In this document: positions 24,591 through 36,900 of the stretch, piece after piece
Layout of the letters: every line of letters starts with the position of its first letter
Numbering within the stretch: the stretch's first letter is position 1
Source: Vanilla planifolia
Taxonomy: Eukaryota > Streptophyta > Magnoliopsida > Asparagales > Orchidaceae
DNA: 64,000 nt
Direction: 5' to 3'
NCBI GenBank assembly: GCA_023846275.1
Contig: CM043875.1
Location: 9,977,958-10,041,957, forward strand
The notes under the pieces: generated by a model
Told to the model about the DNA's origin: nothing
Seen by the model: the letters and a program-made list of their open reading frames with translations, nothing else
Database searches by the model: none
Position numbers and translations under genes: made by a program

Positions 24591-27189
24591 GCTACTTGAG
24601 CAATTTAACAAAAATTGCAAATGCATAAATTAGGTTTCATTAAATGGAAGCCTCCTCTTAAATCTTTAATTCTCACTATATCACTTCTCCTTCTTTTTGT
24701 AATCATTTAATGGTGTTAAACCACATAGAAATCTAGTGAATAGAAATAAGTAAATTAGTAACATTAGGAATAAAAACAACCTTTTCAACAAGATAAACTT
24801 AGGCTTTTGGAAGCTTCCTAAATCCTTTCTATGCATGTTTTATTATTTTAGTCATAAAGACATTTAAAGCATTTGTTAGAAACTCATATTTCATTTGAGA
24901 TTTCTCTTGTAAAGTTTTAATTGACCCCATCATCTCATCACATCTATGATCCATATGTTAAGAAAGCTATTGAAAAAAAGCTTTTAGGGTAGAAACTCTT
25001 GCTAATGTTGCTTGATGACAAGTTACAATTGGTGTTCGAGTAGTAATTAAAGATGAATGTACACCTAGTTCATCATGAGGTTGTTGAGATGTAGAAGTAG
25101 GAGGTTCCAAAAAAGGTTGAATAGGTAACTAATCAGATGCACATACAACATCACTAACTTGTCTCAAATGATTTTGTGCAAAATATTACAACATTTTCAT
25201 ATTGATATTCTCTAATGTTCTTGGAATGCAATCAATATCATCAACTAAAATATTATGTTTATAGTTTATAACAGAGATAATTAAATGACTAAAATGTGAT
25301 TTATTTTCTTCAAGTAATTTGGGTTTGATTGCAATAATTTTTTTATCAACCTTAAGATGACCTCAACTATATAGAAGCTCTCACTTTTCATGTAAAAGAA
25401 AAATCAAAGAAGTATTACATTACATATTACCTCTATTTGGTATTACAATACAACTTAAGAAATGCTAAATAAAATAAGCTCTCAAAGTTAAGTATTTCAC
25501 TTCTTGAATGTGGGTCATGCATGGAGTACTTGTCAAGGCTCCATTTATCTCCTCACATTCAAAGCAAGCACTTTCACAGCTTAGCCATAAGAATGGTCCA
25601 ATCATGAGAATATCAAAAAGACTATGTAGGTCACTGTTAGTTATTTTAACATAGGTTTTATATAGGTATGACTTTGGAGCACTATAATCCCCAAAAATAT
25701 CTTTATTACAATAAAAACACTTTAGCATTTTACCATTGAACAACTATAAAAATTGTAAAGCATCCTCCAAACTAGTACTAACAAAGTGAAACTATGATCA
25801 ATTTTTGTATTTTCATGTTACAATCCTTGACAAATTCATAAGCTTCAATATTCATTTTTGAAAAAGGTTTGTATCAAATTCATAACTTGTGGATCAATAA
25901 GACATCTTAAGAGTTAGCTTTTTGGCTCTTAGCATCAAATACATTTCATTAGGATATGACACAATTAATCTTTCTTTATATGAAGCTTGTATTTATACCA
26001 TAAATATGTGAACTAAAAGTGAGCTTTATCTACAACATAACACAAATTTCCTCACCTTATATAAGCACAAAAAAGTCTTTTCTTGATGATGAGTCAAGTT
26101 TTCAAATGATTTAAATTACCAAACTATGGCTTGAAAATATGCAGATTACACAAATAAGCTTGATCTCCAACCTAAATATAAGTTTCTAGTAATATTCGTA
26201 GGTGTTTGTAAAGAGGGATGCCAAGTGAAAATTCCTATTACTTGGCTTAGGACAAATACTGTTGAGCCAATGATTTGCCTTATTAGATCACCCTATATAG
26301 ACTAGGTTTAATCATGTATATGTGATCTTATAAATATTAAAAGTCTAATGAGATAGCAACCCCATTGTTAAACTAATTAGTTACTTGACATATACATTGT
26401 ACATGGGCAATCTTAGTATCATACATGTCTGATATTTTCTCAAAGCTTTTGCTATGTGTATAACTAAGGTTCACAAGTCAAGATGTTAAAATTATGAAGT
26501 TGTACCTATCCAATCTATAATTAGTATCTATTTTTTGATAACTTTTATTATATTGTACATGTTAGTTGCTTATATCACACTAATTTGATAAAGGTCTACT
26601 TCAATGAACTATTAATAAGAAGAAGCCATATTTGTAAGATGAGTTGTTTGTACATGTACAACATATTTGGCACTCTAAACACTATAATGTAACCATGAGA
26701 ATGACTCATGACTATATGATCAGGTGTATCATACATGTACAAATGATATAAGCGAGCTTATTTTAAGGTCTCCCATCTTTTCTTTCATGATTTGATTTGT
26801 AGTACAAAGCATGATTTTAATTCCATTGGCCTTAATCCCATATTGACTAATTCCAACATCTACTCATAATCTAATGACTAGGTATCTATTAAAGCCTTGT
26901 GTTCTAACTATGTGTAGCAATAAGTGCCATTGTGCATGTGAACATGACACACGTGTGGTAGTTTCGCATTTTCGAGCATGTTATGTGTGTATAACTATCC
27001 TGCATGTTGTACTTTCTTGTGCACAAGCTTGTGCTTCCATGCACTATTGTGAGCTTCCAACTACAACCATGAGTACGTGTCGTGTCACCTTGTATTACTC
27101 AATGAATTTATCATTTTGTCTCTTCTCTTGATTTTTCAACTATAGGTTTTTAATGATTTAGTGAACTTATAATTAAGCTTTAGATCATA
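24591..27189. other. AT-rich sequence, nothing confidently recognised
   Basis: Minus-strand open frames (25465-25743, with a CFYC motif, and a Thr/Ser-rich stretch near 25050-25250 reading LEPPTSTSQQPHDEL) look like fragments of a decayed protein, but I cannot name the family. The plus-strand open frame at 26874-27131 is Cys-rich by composition only. Confidence 0.5.
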
Positions 27190-28237
27190 TCTAATGTTGG
27201 AACATAAAACACCTTCTTCATCATTAGTGGAACTATGGTACTTTTGTAACTATTAGAGGCGGAGATTATCTCAATGATTTTAAGACTCATTTGTTTGAAG
27301 CTATTAAAGGATAAGAACCTTCCCTTTTGAAGAGAAGTGTTTAATTAGGAAAGAATAGGTGCTAATGTCTATCTTCGAATTCACAACTTAGTCTTCACTC
27401 AAAAATGTCTGGATGATCTTAAACTTGTGACTAATGGGCCTGTAGATTGCTTCACAAAATTGAAGCATAAGAAAATCACTAAAGCTTATTGTCTTGTCCC
27501 TTTGCATCATTTTAAGCTAAATGTTAATGACTTTATGAAAGGAAACTTGAAAATTATTGGTAGTGGTGGTGTAGTTCAAGATGATAGAGGATGGATTATT
27601 TAGGACTTTTTAGTATTCTACAAAGTTAAAACCAACATGGACACAGAAGGATAGGCTTGTTTTTGGGAATTATAGCATTATCATGACAAAGGTACCTACA
27701 ATTTATAGATCAAATGTGATTCTAAGGTGCCTCTCAATATTATTCTTGGGCATCATCCATTCCTTGGTCTATTCTTCCCCTTAACAGCAACAAAAATTGG
27801 AACTCCCAACTAAAACATAATTATAGGGAAGGAAATGTGGAAGCAAATGCCTTAATGTAATTAGCTAGTTATTCATCTCAAAGTCAATTATTAGAAAGTA
27901 AACAACTTCCTTAATTTATCATGAGTCTTGTTCACCTAGACTAATAGAGTGTTTTGTAATTTCAGATTAAGCATCTAATAAAAAACCATGTTCTCCATAA
28001 TGGTGAATAGGTGATTTCTACAAAAGATCATATTTGTTTTCTCTTCAATGCACCCTCAATAAGTAGTTAGGTGTTTTGGCTTATTATAGATAATGTTGTT
28101 GAGATGCTCCTTTGCTCTCTCCCTTCATTTGGGTTTTGTACTAATGATAGTCCCAATATTTTTAATTGTGAGGTTGGGTTGTTTCATACATTTTTTTAGT
28201 TTTCAATAAAAATAAGGTTTAAAAAATAAAAAAAAAG
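27190..28237 (+). mobile_element. LINE 3' fragment: RNase H remnant and A-rich tail
   Basis: One frame near 27490-27850 reads LHHFKLNVNDFMKG, IGSGGVVQDDRGWII and IKCDSKVPLNIILG, the order of a plant LINE RNase H (lN.Dg...., GGviRD..G.., .E.DSk..l.li). The family's final block (h.yREGN..A..LA) is recognisable about 27805-27860 in another frame. Several stops interrupt it. A 3' UTR follows, ending at 28203-28237 with CAATAAAAATAAGG and an A-run, typical of a LINE terminus. RT is not present upstream, so this is a 5'-truncated copy. Confidence 0.75.
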
Positions 28238-29039
28238 GATAAGTAAAGGAACATTCATCAACATCCCAGATTTCTCAATCAACTAATTCTAAAAATAGTT
28301 GCATTTAGTTATTCTAATATAAAAATGATTCACCCTTGAATAATGGTGAATTATAAGAGGATGCTCCTTCACATTCTCAACGAAAGCATGAGCCATAAGG
28401 AACTTATCACAAAAATCTAATGACAAAACTATATTTGGATGCCACTTATTAGTTTTAATGAGAATCCAATACCATAAGAAGGAGGTAAATTATGGTTTCA
28501 ATAAAATGTATTAAGGTATAACAAAACTTTGAAGTTGCTTTTTAACTAATTAGGAAAACTAGTTGTTATGACAATTAACCAAATAGAATAAGAAAAATAC
28601 AATAAATAATTAATAAACATAGGATTTTTAAGTGGTTTGGCTTCACCCATACCAATATATACCACTAATGAACCTATTTGAGCTTCCCTAGAGAACATCA
28701 CTTTCACCATAGCTCGTAGGGGTAGATAAAATGTAAACAACAATCATAATAGGAGACACCAAAAGCAGTACAACAATTTCAACTAATATAAAATAGATAA
28801 ATCTCTTATGCTGCAACACATATGAGATCCTTTACCATTAAACCTTTTAAAATAGAAATGGAACTAATTTAAATGGTTAAATGATATTACTAATATGATT
28901 TTATAGAAAATGTTTTAGCAAAAGGAAATATTGCACCACATAAATAACTTAAATAATTAAAAAAAGAACTTGTGTCAAATGACTGCAATGTTTGTATCAT
29001 ATAAGTAAGACCATGATCTGATGAAACTTAATATTATTA
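28238..29039. other. Spacer between two LINE fragments, nothing recognised
   Basis: AT-rich. The minus-strand open frame 28546-28743 has no known motif. Part may be the 5' UTR of the ORF1-bearing LINE that follows. Confidence 0.5.
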
Positions 29040-30110
29040 GTTTACATCCTAAATTCCTCCTTTGCAAAGGTGTTGGGTTCAACAAAATCTACCTTGCCAA
29101 TTAAGATTAAGCTATTTTCTTTATTCAGAGAAAAATTAGAGATTATCTTTGATGATGATGTTGTCTCCAAAATGGTAGCTCCTTTTAAATTAACTATAAT
29201 AGGAAAGTCCTTGCATAAAAAACATAACTTGGAAATCCTAAGAGCTAAAATAAAAATAATAAGCTTACTGGATGTGTCATTACAAGGCTTTCCGACAATA
29301 GGTATATGCTTTTGGGAATTTCATTAGAATCTAACAACCTTAGATGTTGGATGCATAAAATTTGAAAAATTATAGACTTTTAAATGACTAACTTAAAATG
29401 GCACCTAGACTTTCTATCAGATATTGAACCATTGTAAGCACTAGTGTAGATCTCATTGAAGCACCTTTCAATTCACTTGTTTAACAAGTAGATCCTTTTC
29501 CTAATTATGTTTATAGTTAAGGACCTATTAAAAGATGCTATCACAATTAATGTAACAAGGCACATCATTTCTTGGGTCTTCGTATAAGTTGATCTTGCTA
29601 AAGAGCTTCCTTCATGAATTAGAATCTCTAAAAAGACTAGGAGTAAAAATGAATTTTGGTAGAGAATTAAGAAGAAAAATCTACCCAATTATTATCTCAA
29701 GAATTATAAACAAGGACATTGAATACTCTAGTATAAGAATGATAAAAGCTGCTAACCCTTAAACTTGTTGACTAGAGAGGTTGAGACAAATCTGATAATT
29801 CTAGTGGTGAGAAATATGAAACTAGTAGCTTTAGTCAATGCTAGTACTGGCACCAGAGGTTAGACAATGATAGAAAATTAATGAGGCAAAGTAAGGATAT
29901 AGGAATTAAAAAGGGTAGGACATGAAGCTTAACTAGTGAGAAGCATCCACTCATAATTGAAATAAGCAAAGAAATGAGTAACACCTCAAATTATAGCATT
30001 GAACATTAGCCCAAAGTGAAAGAACTTAATCGTATAATGAATTGTCTCTCTGATGGCTACAAGATCAAATTCAGTGAGAAAATAAAGCGTAAGAATAAAT
30101 AGTAATAATT
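29040..30110 (+). mobile_element. LINE ORF1 fragment (DUF4283-type), decayed
   Basis: The open stretch 29070-29327 reads IFDDDVVSKMVAPFKLTIIG then KKHNLEILRAKIKI, matching the start of plant LINE ORF1 (evv..la.pFk.tLvGKF...rP.le.iR..f). About 29520-29610, in another frame, DAITINVTRHIISWVFV and VDLAKELPS match the PLkvD..T....~ArvcVevDL.kelP block. A basic, low-complexity stretch follows to about 30110, as in ORF1 C-termini. No endonuclease or RT follows, so it is a 5' fragment or is separated from its ORF2. It resembles the ORF1 at 23543-24150. Confidence 0.75.
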
Positions 30111-32539
30111 TGACTTAAAAGTATGAAAGGATAAATACAAATAAAACCATAGAAATTGATAGATAAATAAGTTTATTTGATTATGATATGGACTAGAATG
30201 TAGTAGACTCTAATTGATGAATTTATTAGCCAAAGTTAAGTAGGTCAGATATATCATATGGCAGGACTCTTGTTAGGTATGGAGTTTGCAGGGCTCATTA
30301 CTTAAGACATTACAAGAGGACGATGGATGTGCCTAAACATATGTTGGTGAAGTGTCACTCATTGTTTAGAAGACTTAGAGCATTGTGAGGTCATCCATGT
30401 GATTGGTAGAGCTATGGTGTGTAAACCATCGGATCAAGAGGATTTTGAGATGGCTAAATACCATTATAAGACATCACAAGAGATTATGGATGCTCTATAT
30501 AGCATATTAGACTATTGTGTGATTGATGAAGACTTCTATAACCTTATGAGGTGGCCTCATGTGATTGGGCTTTCATGTGGGGGAGTGCTAAGTTATTTTA
30601 TGAGAGGAGTGATAAACTTCCATTAAGGATCTCATAGACTTAGTGAAAGTGCAAGATTATTGATGGGTTACTTTGCATTTTATAGGTTGATTATGACTAC
30701 ATTATCACTTGTAAGGCTCTAATGGATATGAGATAAGATTTGTGGTTATGATTTTATTCATTGAATCAACTTAGTAAGCTATGACACTATATTGATTTCC
30801 TTGTTATATCAATTATTTTAGTCTATTATTATATTGCACTCTTTATGTTTTATTAGAATGACTTAAGAATTTTCTTTTAAGCCTACCTCACCTATCTTAT
30901 ATTATCTAAAGGTGCAAGGACTTAATAACTAATGCAATTGCTAGAGTTAGGATGTTAGATAAGTGTGAAGGAGATCATTGAGATTCAAAGTGACCTATAG
31001 TTAATAGTGACACATATGACAATGTAGATAATTTTTGTAGTCTAATAGATAAGTACAATAATCATGAACTTACAATCTTACCGTATGAGAAGTGTTGATT
31101 AAATCATAAAAGAATAAAGCAAGATTGTCCAATTTTGATGATGTACAAAATGAATAGTAGATGATTTGTGGCATTATCCATCTAATCAAGTGAGCATTGT
31201 ATGTTGTGTCAAATGCATAAAAGAAATAAGCAGGTATGCAAGTATAATTTTTGGACTATGTGTGTCTAATGATTTATAGTAATGAATGCTGGCCGAAATC
31301 TCAAACCATTGTAAGATGATGTTGGTATCAGCCAAATCCAATGTTGCAAATATTGAAAAATGACTGTTTGCATAGCTTTGTCCATCCAATTAATTGTACA
31401 TTAATAAATCATAAGTTACGTTGTATACTCATATAGTACAATCTAATGAGTTGTAAGAACAGGTAGGTATTTAGATTGAAAAATTGGATGAAACGATGCT
31501 TGCTAAAATAATAAGTCATGATTTGGGTAGATGTTGAATTTGATTATCATATTTCAAGTTGTCTTGTACACTAAGTTTGATAATCTTATACAATCTCCTA
31601 ATATAGGGTATGCCTTCTTTCTTTTATGTAATGGTAGCCTCATATCTTTCCAATTTGTTAACAACATCACCAACTCAATGGCCTATCACTCTAACTAAGC
31701 CCCTTGATGCCTTATTTTTCAACCATTTTTTCATTACATCGCATTAAGTTGGAATTTATTCTCCATTGTTTTATTATGTTATTAGTGTGCCACTTGCTTA
31801 ACTGTATTTAGGTTATATGATCTTGTATTTGAGCCTTATACTTGGTCTTTTTGTCCCTTTATTGGGGCTTTATAATTGAACTTATATTGGTCCTTTGGCC
31901 GAGTATTGTAAGCTTTACTAGGATAGTGTGTAAGGTCTTTAGCTCAATACTTATAGGGTCTTTTAGCTTAATTTTTAGTTTTTGGCCATCTCGTTTTTGT
32001 AAAAAGCCTTTAGTATTTTTACATAGCACTTTTGTTTTTAATAATTATAGATGTGAATTTGAAATGAATCACCTAAAAATCTTTCATTTATCTTTACTAT
32101 TACTCTCTCATACAAAGGTTTTTAAAATAAATAATATTTTCTAAAACTAATTTTATAACAGCTATCAATAAAAAGAAAAATCATCTATTGATGTATGTCT
32201 TAGTTTTCGAGATATTTCAATGAACAATTTTTATAATTCAATACCATTCTTGTTGGACAACTTATTCAATAATTCTTAATAGATATATTAGTTTAGGAAA
32301 TAAAGCACTAAAACAGTTTGCTATTATCAAAATAATATATTGTCGTTATGACTCATGATCTTCAACATCATTATTTTGTACTAAATATTAACATTATTTT
32401 CTATATTTTAGGAGCTTAATATACAATCTTATTTTACTTTGTTCTAAATATAATTATATTTTTTTAAAATACACAAAAATCTAATCATAATTTTTTTAAA
32501 TACAAAAAAATAATATTATGGTTGAGTTTTTGCAGAAAG
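30111..32539. other. AT-rich sequence, nothing recognised
   Basis: Open frames at 30399-30626, 31186-31389 and 31842-32144 lack known motifs. The text around 31100-31500 (AATTTTGATGATGTACAAAA and similar) has an LTR-like flavour, but no partner copy was found in the window. Confidence 0.5.
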
Positions 32540-33101
32540 AGCCATCCTTTTATGCAACGTTGTTACACCTTCAATAATTTTGAATTTACCAATTAATTTT
32601 GACAATCACTTTCTATTCATTCCAAGCTTAATAGCTTGTTTTTTAAATTTCTTCAGTTAACGCTTTAATTGTAAACGTAGCAAGCTTAATAACATGTTGC
32701 CATTTTCTTTAGATCCGTGCATGTACAAGTGCTGACAGGTACATTAAATTCCTAACTGCTGCGGCTTTGGGCATGGATGACTTAAACTTTTGTTTTTAAA
32801 TTAACATTTTTTAAATATTTTTTCTAAAGAAGTTTTAAAACTATGTTTTTAAAAGAGTGTGAACAATTTCAATTAAACAAATGTTTCATTAAAACTATTT
32901 ATTATAATTTTCGAAGCCACAAACGCTTTATCACTTCTATGTGGCAAAAATGTGGAAATTTTCGAACTTGTTGACATTTCTCAAATGAAGACAAAAACAA
33001 TCGTCACAAGCTCGAGTGAGCAAAACAAATTGTAGAGGTAACGTCTATTAAGCTCGAATCAGAAAAAAGAAGCAAACTATTTCAGCATCCATCTTCCAGT
33101 A
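32540..33101 (+). promoter_or_regulatory. Upstream and 5' UTR region of the PUP gene
   Basis: AT-rich sequence immediately 5' of the PUP start codon. No convincing TATA box was seen at a usual distance. GC content rises from about 33000 toward the coding exon. A mapped transcription start would be needed to define the promoter. Confidence 0.4.
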
Positions 33102-33899
33102 ATGGCCATGGAGATAGAACGCCATGGAGGAGGAGCAGACGAGGATTTTTTCCCTGCAGTGTCCAACAGCCCAGAAACAAAACAGAGCAACGTTAACAGA
33201 TTGCTCCTCCTCTCCCTCAACGTCTTCCTACTCATCGTCGGCTCAGTCGGCAGCCCCCTCATCCTTCGCATCTACTTCATCCATGGGGGAAACCGCAAAT
33301 GGTTTTCCGCTGCTCTCCAAACCGCTGGCTTCCCCATCCTCCTCTTGCCCCTTGTGATTTCCTTCCTCAGCCGACGCCGCCAAGGCCGCCGCTCCTCTTC
33401 CTCCGCCTCAGCCAAACTTAAGGTCATTCTCATCACGCCTCGCCTCTTCTTCTACAGTAGCATCCTCGGACTCATTACCGGCACCGATAACTTCTTTTAC
33501 TCCTACGGCATGTCTTACATCCCTGTCTCTACCTCCTCCCTCATCATCTCCACGCAACTCGGTTTCACCGCCGTCTTTGCATTCTTCATCGTGGGGCACA
33601 AGTTCACGGCGGAGTCAATAAACGCGGTGATTATTCTCACCTTTGGGGCAGTGGTCCTCGGCGTGCACGCCAACGGAGACAGGCCAGAGGGGGAGTCGAA
33701 GGGAAAGTACTATTTAGGCTTCGTGATGACGCTCGTGGCGGCGGTGGTGTACGGGATTGTTTTGCCCCTCGTAGAACTGCTCTATGCCAAGGCGAAGCAG
33801 AAGATCACCTATGCTCTTGTCATGGAGATTCAGCTCATCCTTGGATTTTTTGGGACTCTTGTCTGTCTCGCTGGCATGTTGCTCAACAACGACTTCCAG
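33102..33899 (+). CDS. PUP exon 1 (residues 1-266)
   Basis: Encodes seven of the ten membrane segments. The frame stays open to 34001, but PUP similarity ends at NNDFQ (33899); the 34 codons beyond include a (TA)n run and are intronic. The exon ends in CAG followed by GCAAGA, a full donor consensus except for C in place of T. Confidence 0.92.
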
Positions 33900-33926
33900 G
33901 CAAGAGCCTTCGGCCTTGCTCATATA

Positions 33927-33964
<38 letters not shown>

Positions 33965-36900
33965 CACAACTTTTGAAATAGCAAAAATTTTGTCAAACTA
34001 ATCCTTTGACTTCGGAAATTTATATTATTCTATTAATGTGTTATAAACCTCAATCTATTTCTACTTAATTGAGAAAGTAGATTTATTGACTCAAATATCT
34101 GAAATAATAATTTCCCTAAGAAGTGATGTTAGAAAAATATCAATTGTTGACATTGGTCAAACACATTCTTTATGTGCATATAAGACCAAACAATAAGATA
34201 AATGAACAATGCTTGCCTTGAGACTAGGTTGCTTAAAATTAGAGACTAAGACTTGTTCCGGAGCTACTTAAAAAATAGTTAAGCTTTATCTTTTGACTAG
34301 CTTTATCTTTGAGTTCGTCTACATTGATCTAAATTCCTTTTTTTGTGGACTATGAAATCTAAGAATCCTTTAGTTTAGAAGAAAAAAAACATAGTTTAGA
34401 GTACATAACCTTATGTTGAACTTTTTATATGTTGCAAAACTTTCATTTTGAGCCCCAAAGAAGAACCTAGAAGGATTCACTTTTGACTATAAAATCGTCT
34501 AAGTAGGATTCTAAAGTTATGCTCTTTTAACATTGAAAAATTGAATTGATCATCCTCTAATAAGCTTCTGTCATGTTTTTTAAATTTAAGCACATTAAAT
34601 TTACTCAAATGTTCTAAATTCAATGTTAAAAGAGATTCTTTTGTCATCATCTTTAGCTGTTTTAATTTTGTGGTAGCCTAGAAAGAGATTTAAGAAATTG
34701 AACAATTGAAATAAGCATGTAAATCTAAATGATCATCAATATAAGTGATAGAATAAAACTCTTGTACATTTGCATGATTGAGATCAATATAATTCATGCA
34801 TGCATGCCATGCTCTATTACCTTTCTTGAAAAGAAATATATTAGCAAACTAGTCAAGGTAGTAAAAGAGGTGAATACAATTGCCTCAAGTAGCTTGGAAT
34901 TTTCTCCTTTTATGGTATATTTTTTTTCCTTGCAAAACTAAAGACATTTATTTTGGTGAACTACTGAAAGATCAAGAATCATTGCTTATTCCAAGCATAT
35001 TAGATGGTGTAATGTCTTGGATGAAAAGATTATTAGTGGCCAACATTTTGAATTTATTAAAATCAATTATGATGTTTATAATGCTTACACTAGAAAATCA
35101 AGAAAAAATAGATAAAATGGGAGAAGTGTTTATCAATACTTTGTTTGGAAGCTTATAGTTTAAGATAATGGTTCAAGGGTATTCTTCATAGTATCCAAGT
35201 AGTATCATCTGAATTGTAAAGGACTTTTTGAACTCGAATGATGACAATGTGAAATTTTATGAATAGCTTGCCTATTATCAATTGAGCCTGCATTACCATG
35301 TTAGAGGAAGCAACTATAACTGCAAAGTCTTTATTTAGATTATTCAACTATAGAGTTTCTTAAAATTATGGATGGTTTTATGATTCCTTCTAGTTTGGTT
35401 TTGTCTTTTAGAAGGTGATTACAAATGTGGTGAAAAGAAGGATAAGACTTCAATTGATGCTTATTTTATCAAGGCCATCAAGGAGCAAACGTTTTGCCAA
35501 GCCATTAGTATCAACAAGTATATAATGAACTTTAATATTTCTAATCAATGAAGAGATGCTTATGGTGACATCATAAGGTTTGCAAAGGAGAGGTAGTTTT
35601 TCTAAGATAAAAGTTATTGAAGCTTTTGATGGATCACTAAGTTATTTCATTGACTATTAGAAACTTCTTGGAAGATTTCAAGATAGACTTTCTCAAGTAA
35701 CTACTATTCCCTCAAAGAATATTTATGATCTTAATAAGAGCTTAGCTTATGTCTCAAAGAACAAGGACTAATACTCATGAATTTGTTTTGGATTAAGTAG
35801 AATCTAGGGCTTTTACAATTGAAGGAGCCATAATGAACTTGAGCTTCTTGGTTCAATACTCATGAAGATAACTTTCTTTGAATAGTCTTTCAATGAAGGC
35901 CTTGAGAGCTATATACTCAAAAAAGGTATGTTTGTAACCTTTGTGAAATTTTTGTAACATAGATTTGTCTTAATTATTCCAAAAAATAGGTCTTGGCTTT
36001 TGATATAAGATTTCTTTTTTTGTTGCAACTAGCACCTCATTGTGGGAGGTGTTCAAGGGAGTTTTAAGAAGAGAATCTAAAGGATCTTGAGGAGGATGAC
36101 TTCCATAATTATTCTTTCAAGAGAAGTTGTGAAGGAACTTTCTTTTGGAAGATTAATGAGATTTTGTTTATCTTGCTTTTAAGGAGAAGATATGTTTTTT
36201 AACTAGCAACAAAGAACTCTTTCTCATTCATATAACAAATATATTTATAAAAATCCTATGTATCAAACATAGCTAGAGGAAAGAAAGTCAAAGACTTTTA
36301 AAAATCACGAAAGTCCTAGTGACAAATAAAATTAGCTTTGGAAGAGAAATCTATTGATCCACATCATTTAGATCATCTTTGATAATTTGGAGAAAAATAT
36401 GTATAGATTAGTTCTTAGACTGGACCAGGTCAACGTGTGATTTAATGATCTTTTTAGGTTTCATATTATTAACAAATAAAAAGATCAATGTTTTTTAAAC
36501 TAATTGAAAATTAAATTGATGTAAGAGGTAGTTTTTTAAAGTAATTTAGAGGCAAAATCTTTAAGAAAAAGTTTACATTTAACATGTTCATTAACAGCAT
36601 ACAAACTTCTTAGGAATTCAAATTATCTAAGAAAATATAGGATCAAAATTTTCATAAAAGAAAATGATGGAAAAAAATTAAAGTTTATATAATATAAGAG
36701 TGGAAATAATTTCTTCAAAATGTTGGGAGATCTCTTTTATGGTCTATGGGTTGAAACCTTATCCCAAAAAAGTTGATATTCTTCATTAGAATGATAAGAA
36801 GGTCCAACTAGAGCAACATAGGATGGATTGTAAATAGATTGGTTAGATTGATAAGATGGTAAAATTGTTAGATCTTCAAACCCTTTTTGATTAAGAAAGA

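Noticed and set aside
25465-25743. Minus-strand open frame with a CxxC motif (CFYCNKD)
   Set aside because: A single CxxC with no second pair of ligands and no family match. The flanking frame decays at once.
26874-27131. Cysteine-rich open frame resembling a small secreted protein
   Set aside because: No signal peptide and no known Cys spacing. It arises from a TGTG/CATG-rich stretch and is probably chance.
33900-34001. Continuation of the PUP exon 1 open frame past the donor to a 299-residue product
   Set aside because: Homology ends at NNDFQ. The extra codons come from a (TA)n run and AT-rich intron, and exon 2 continues the family sequence in phase 0.
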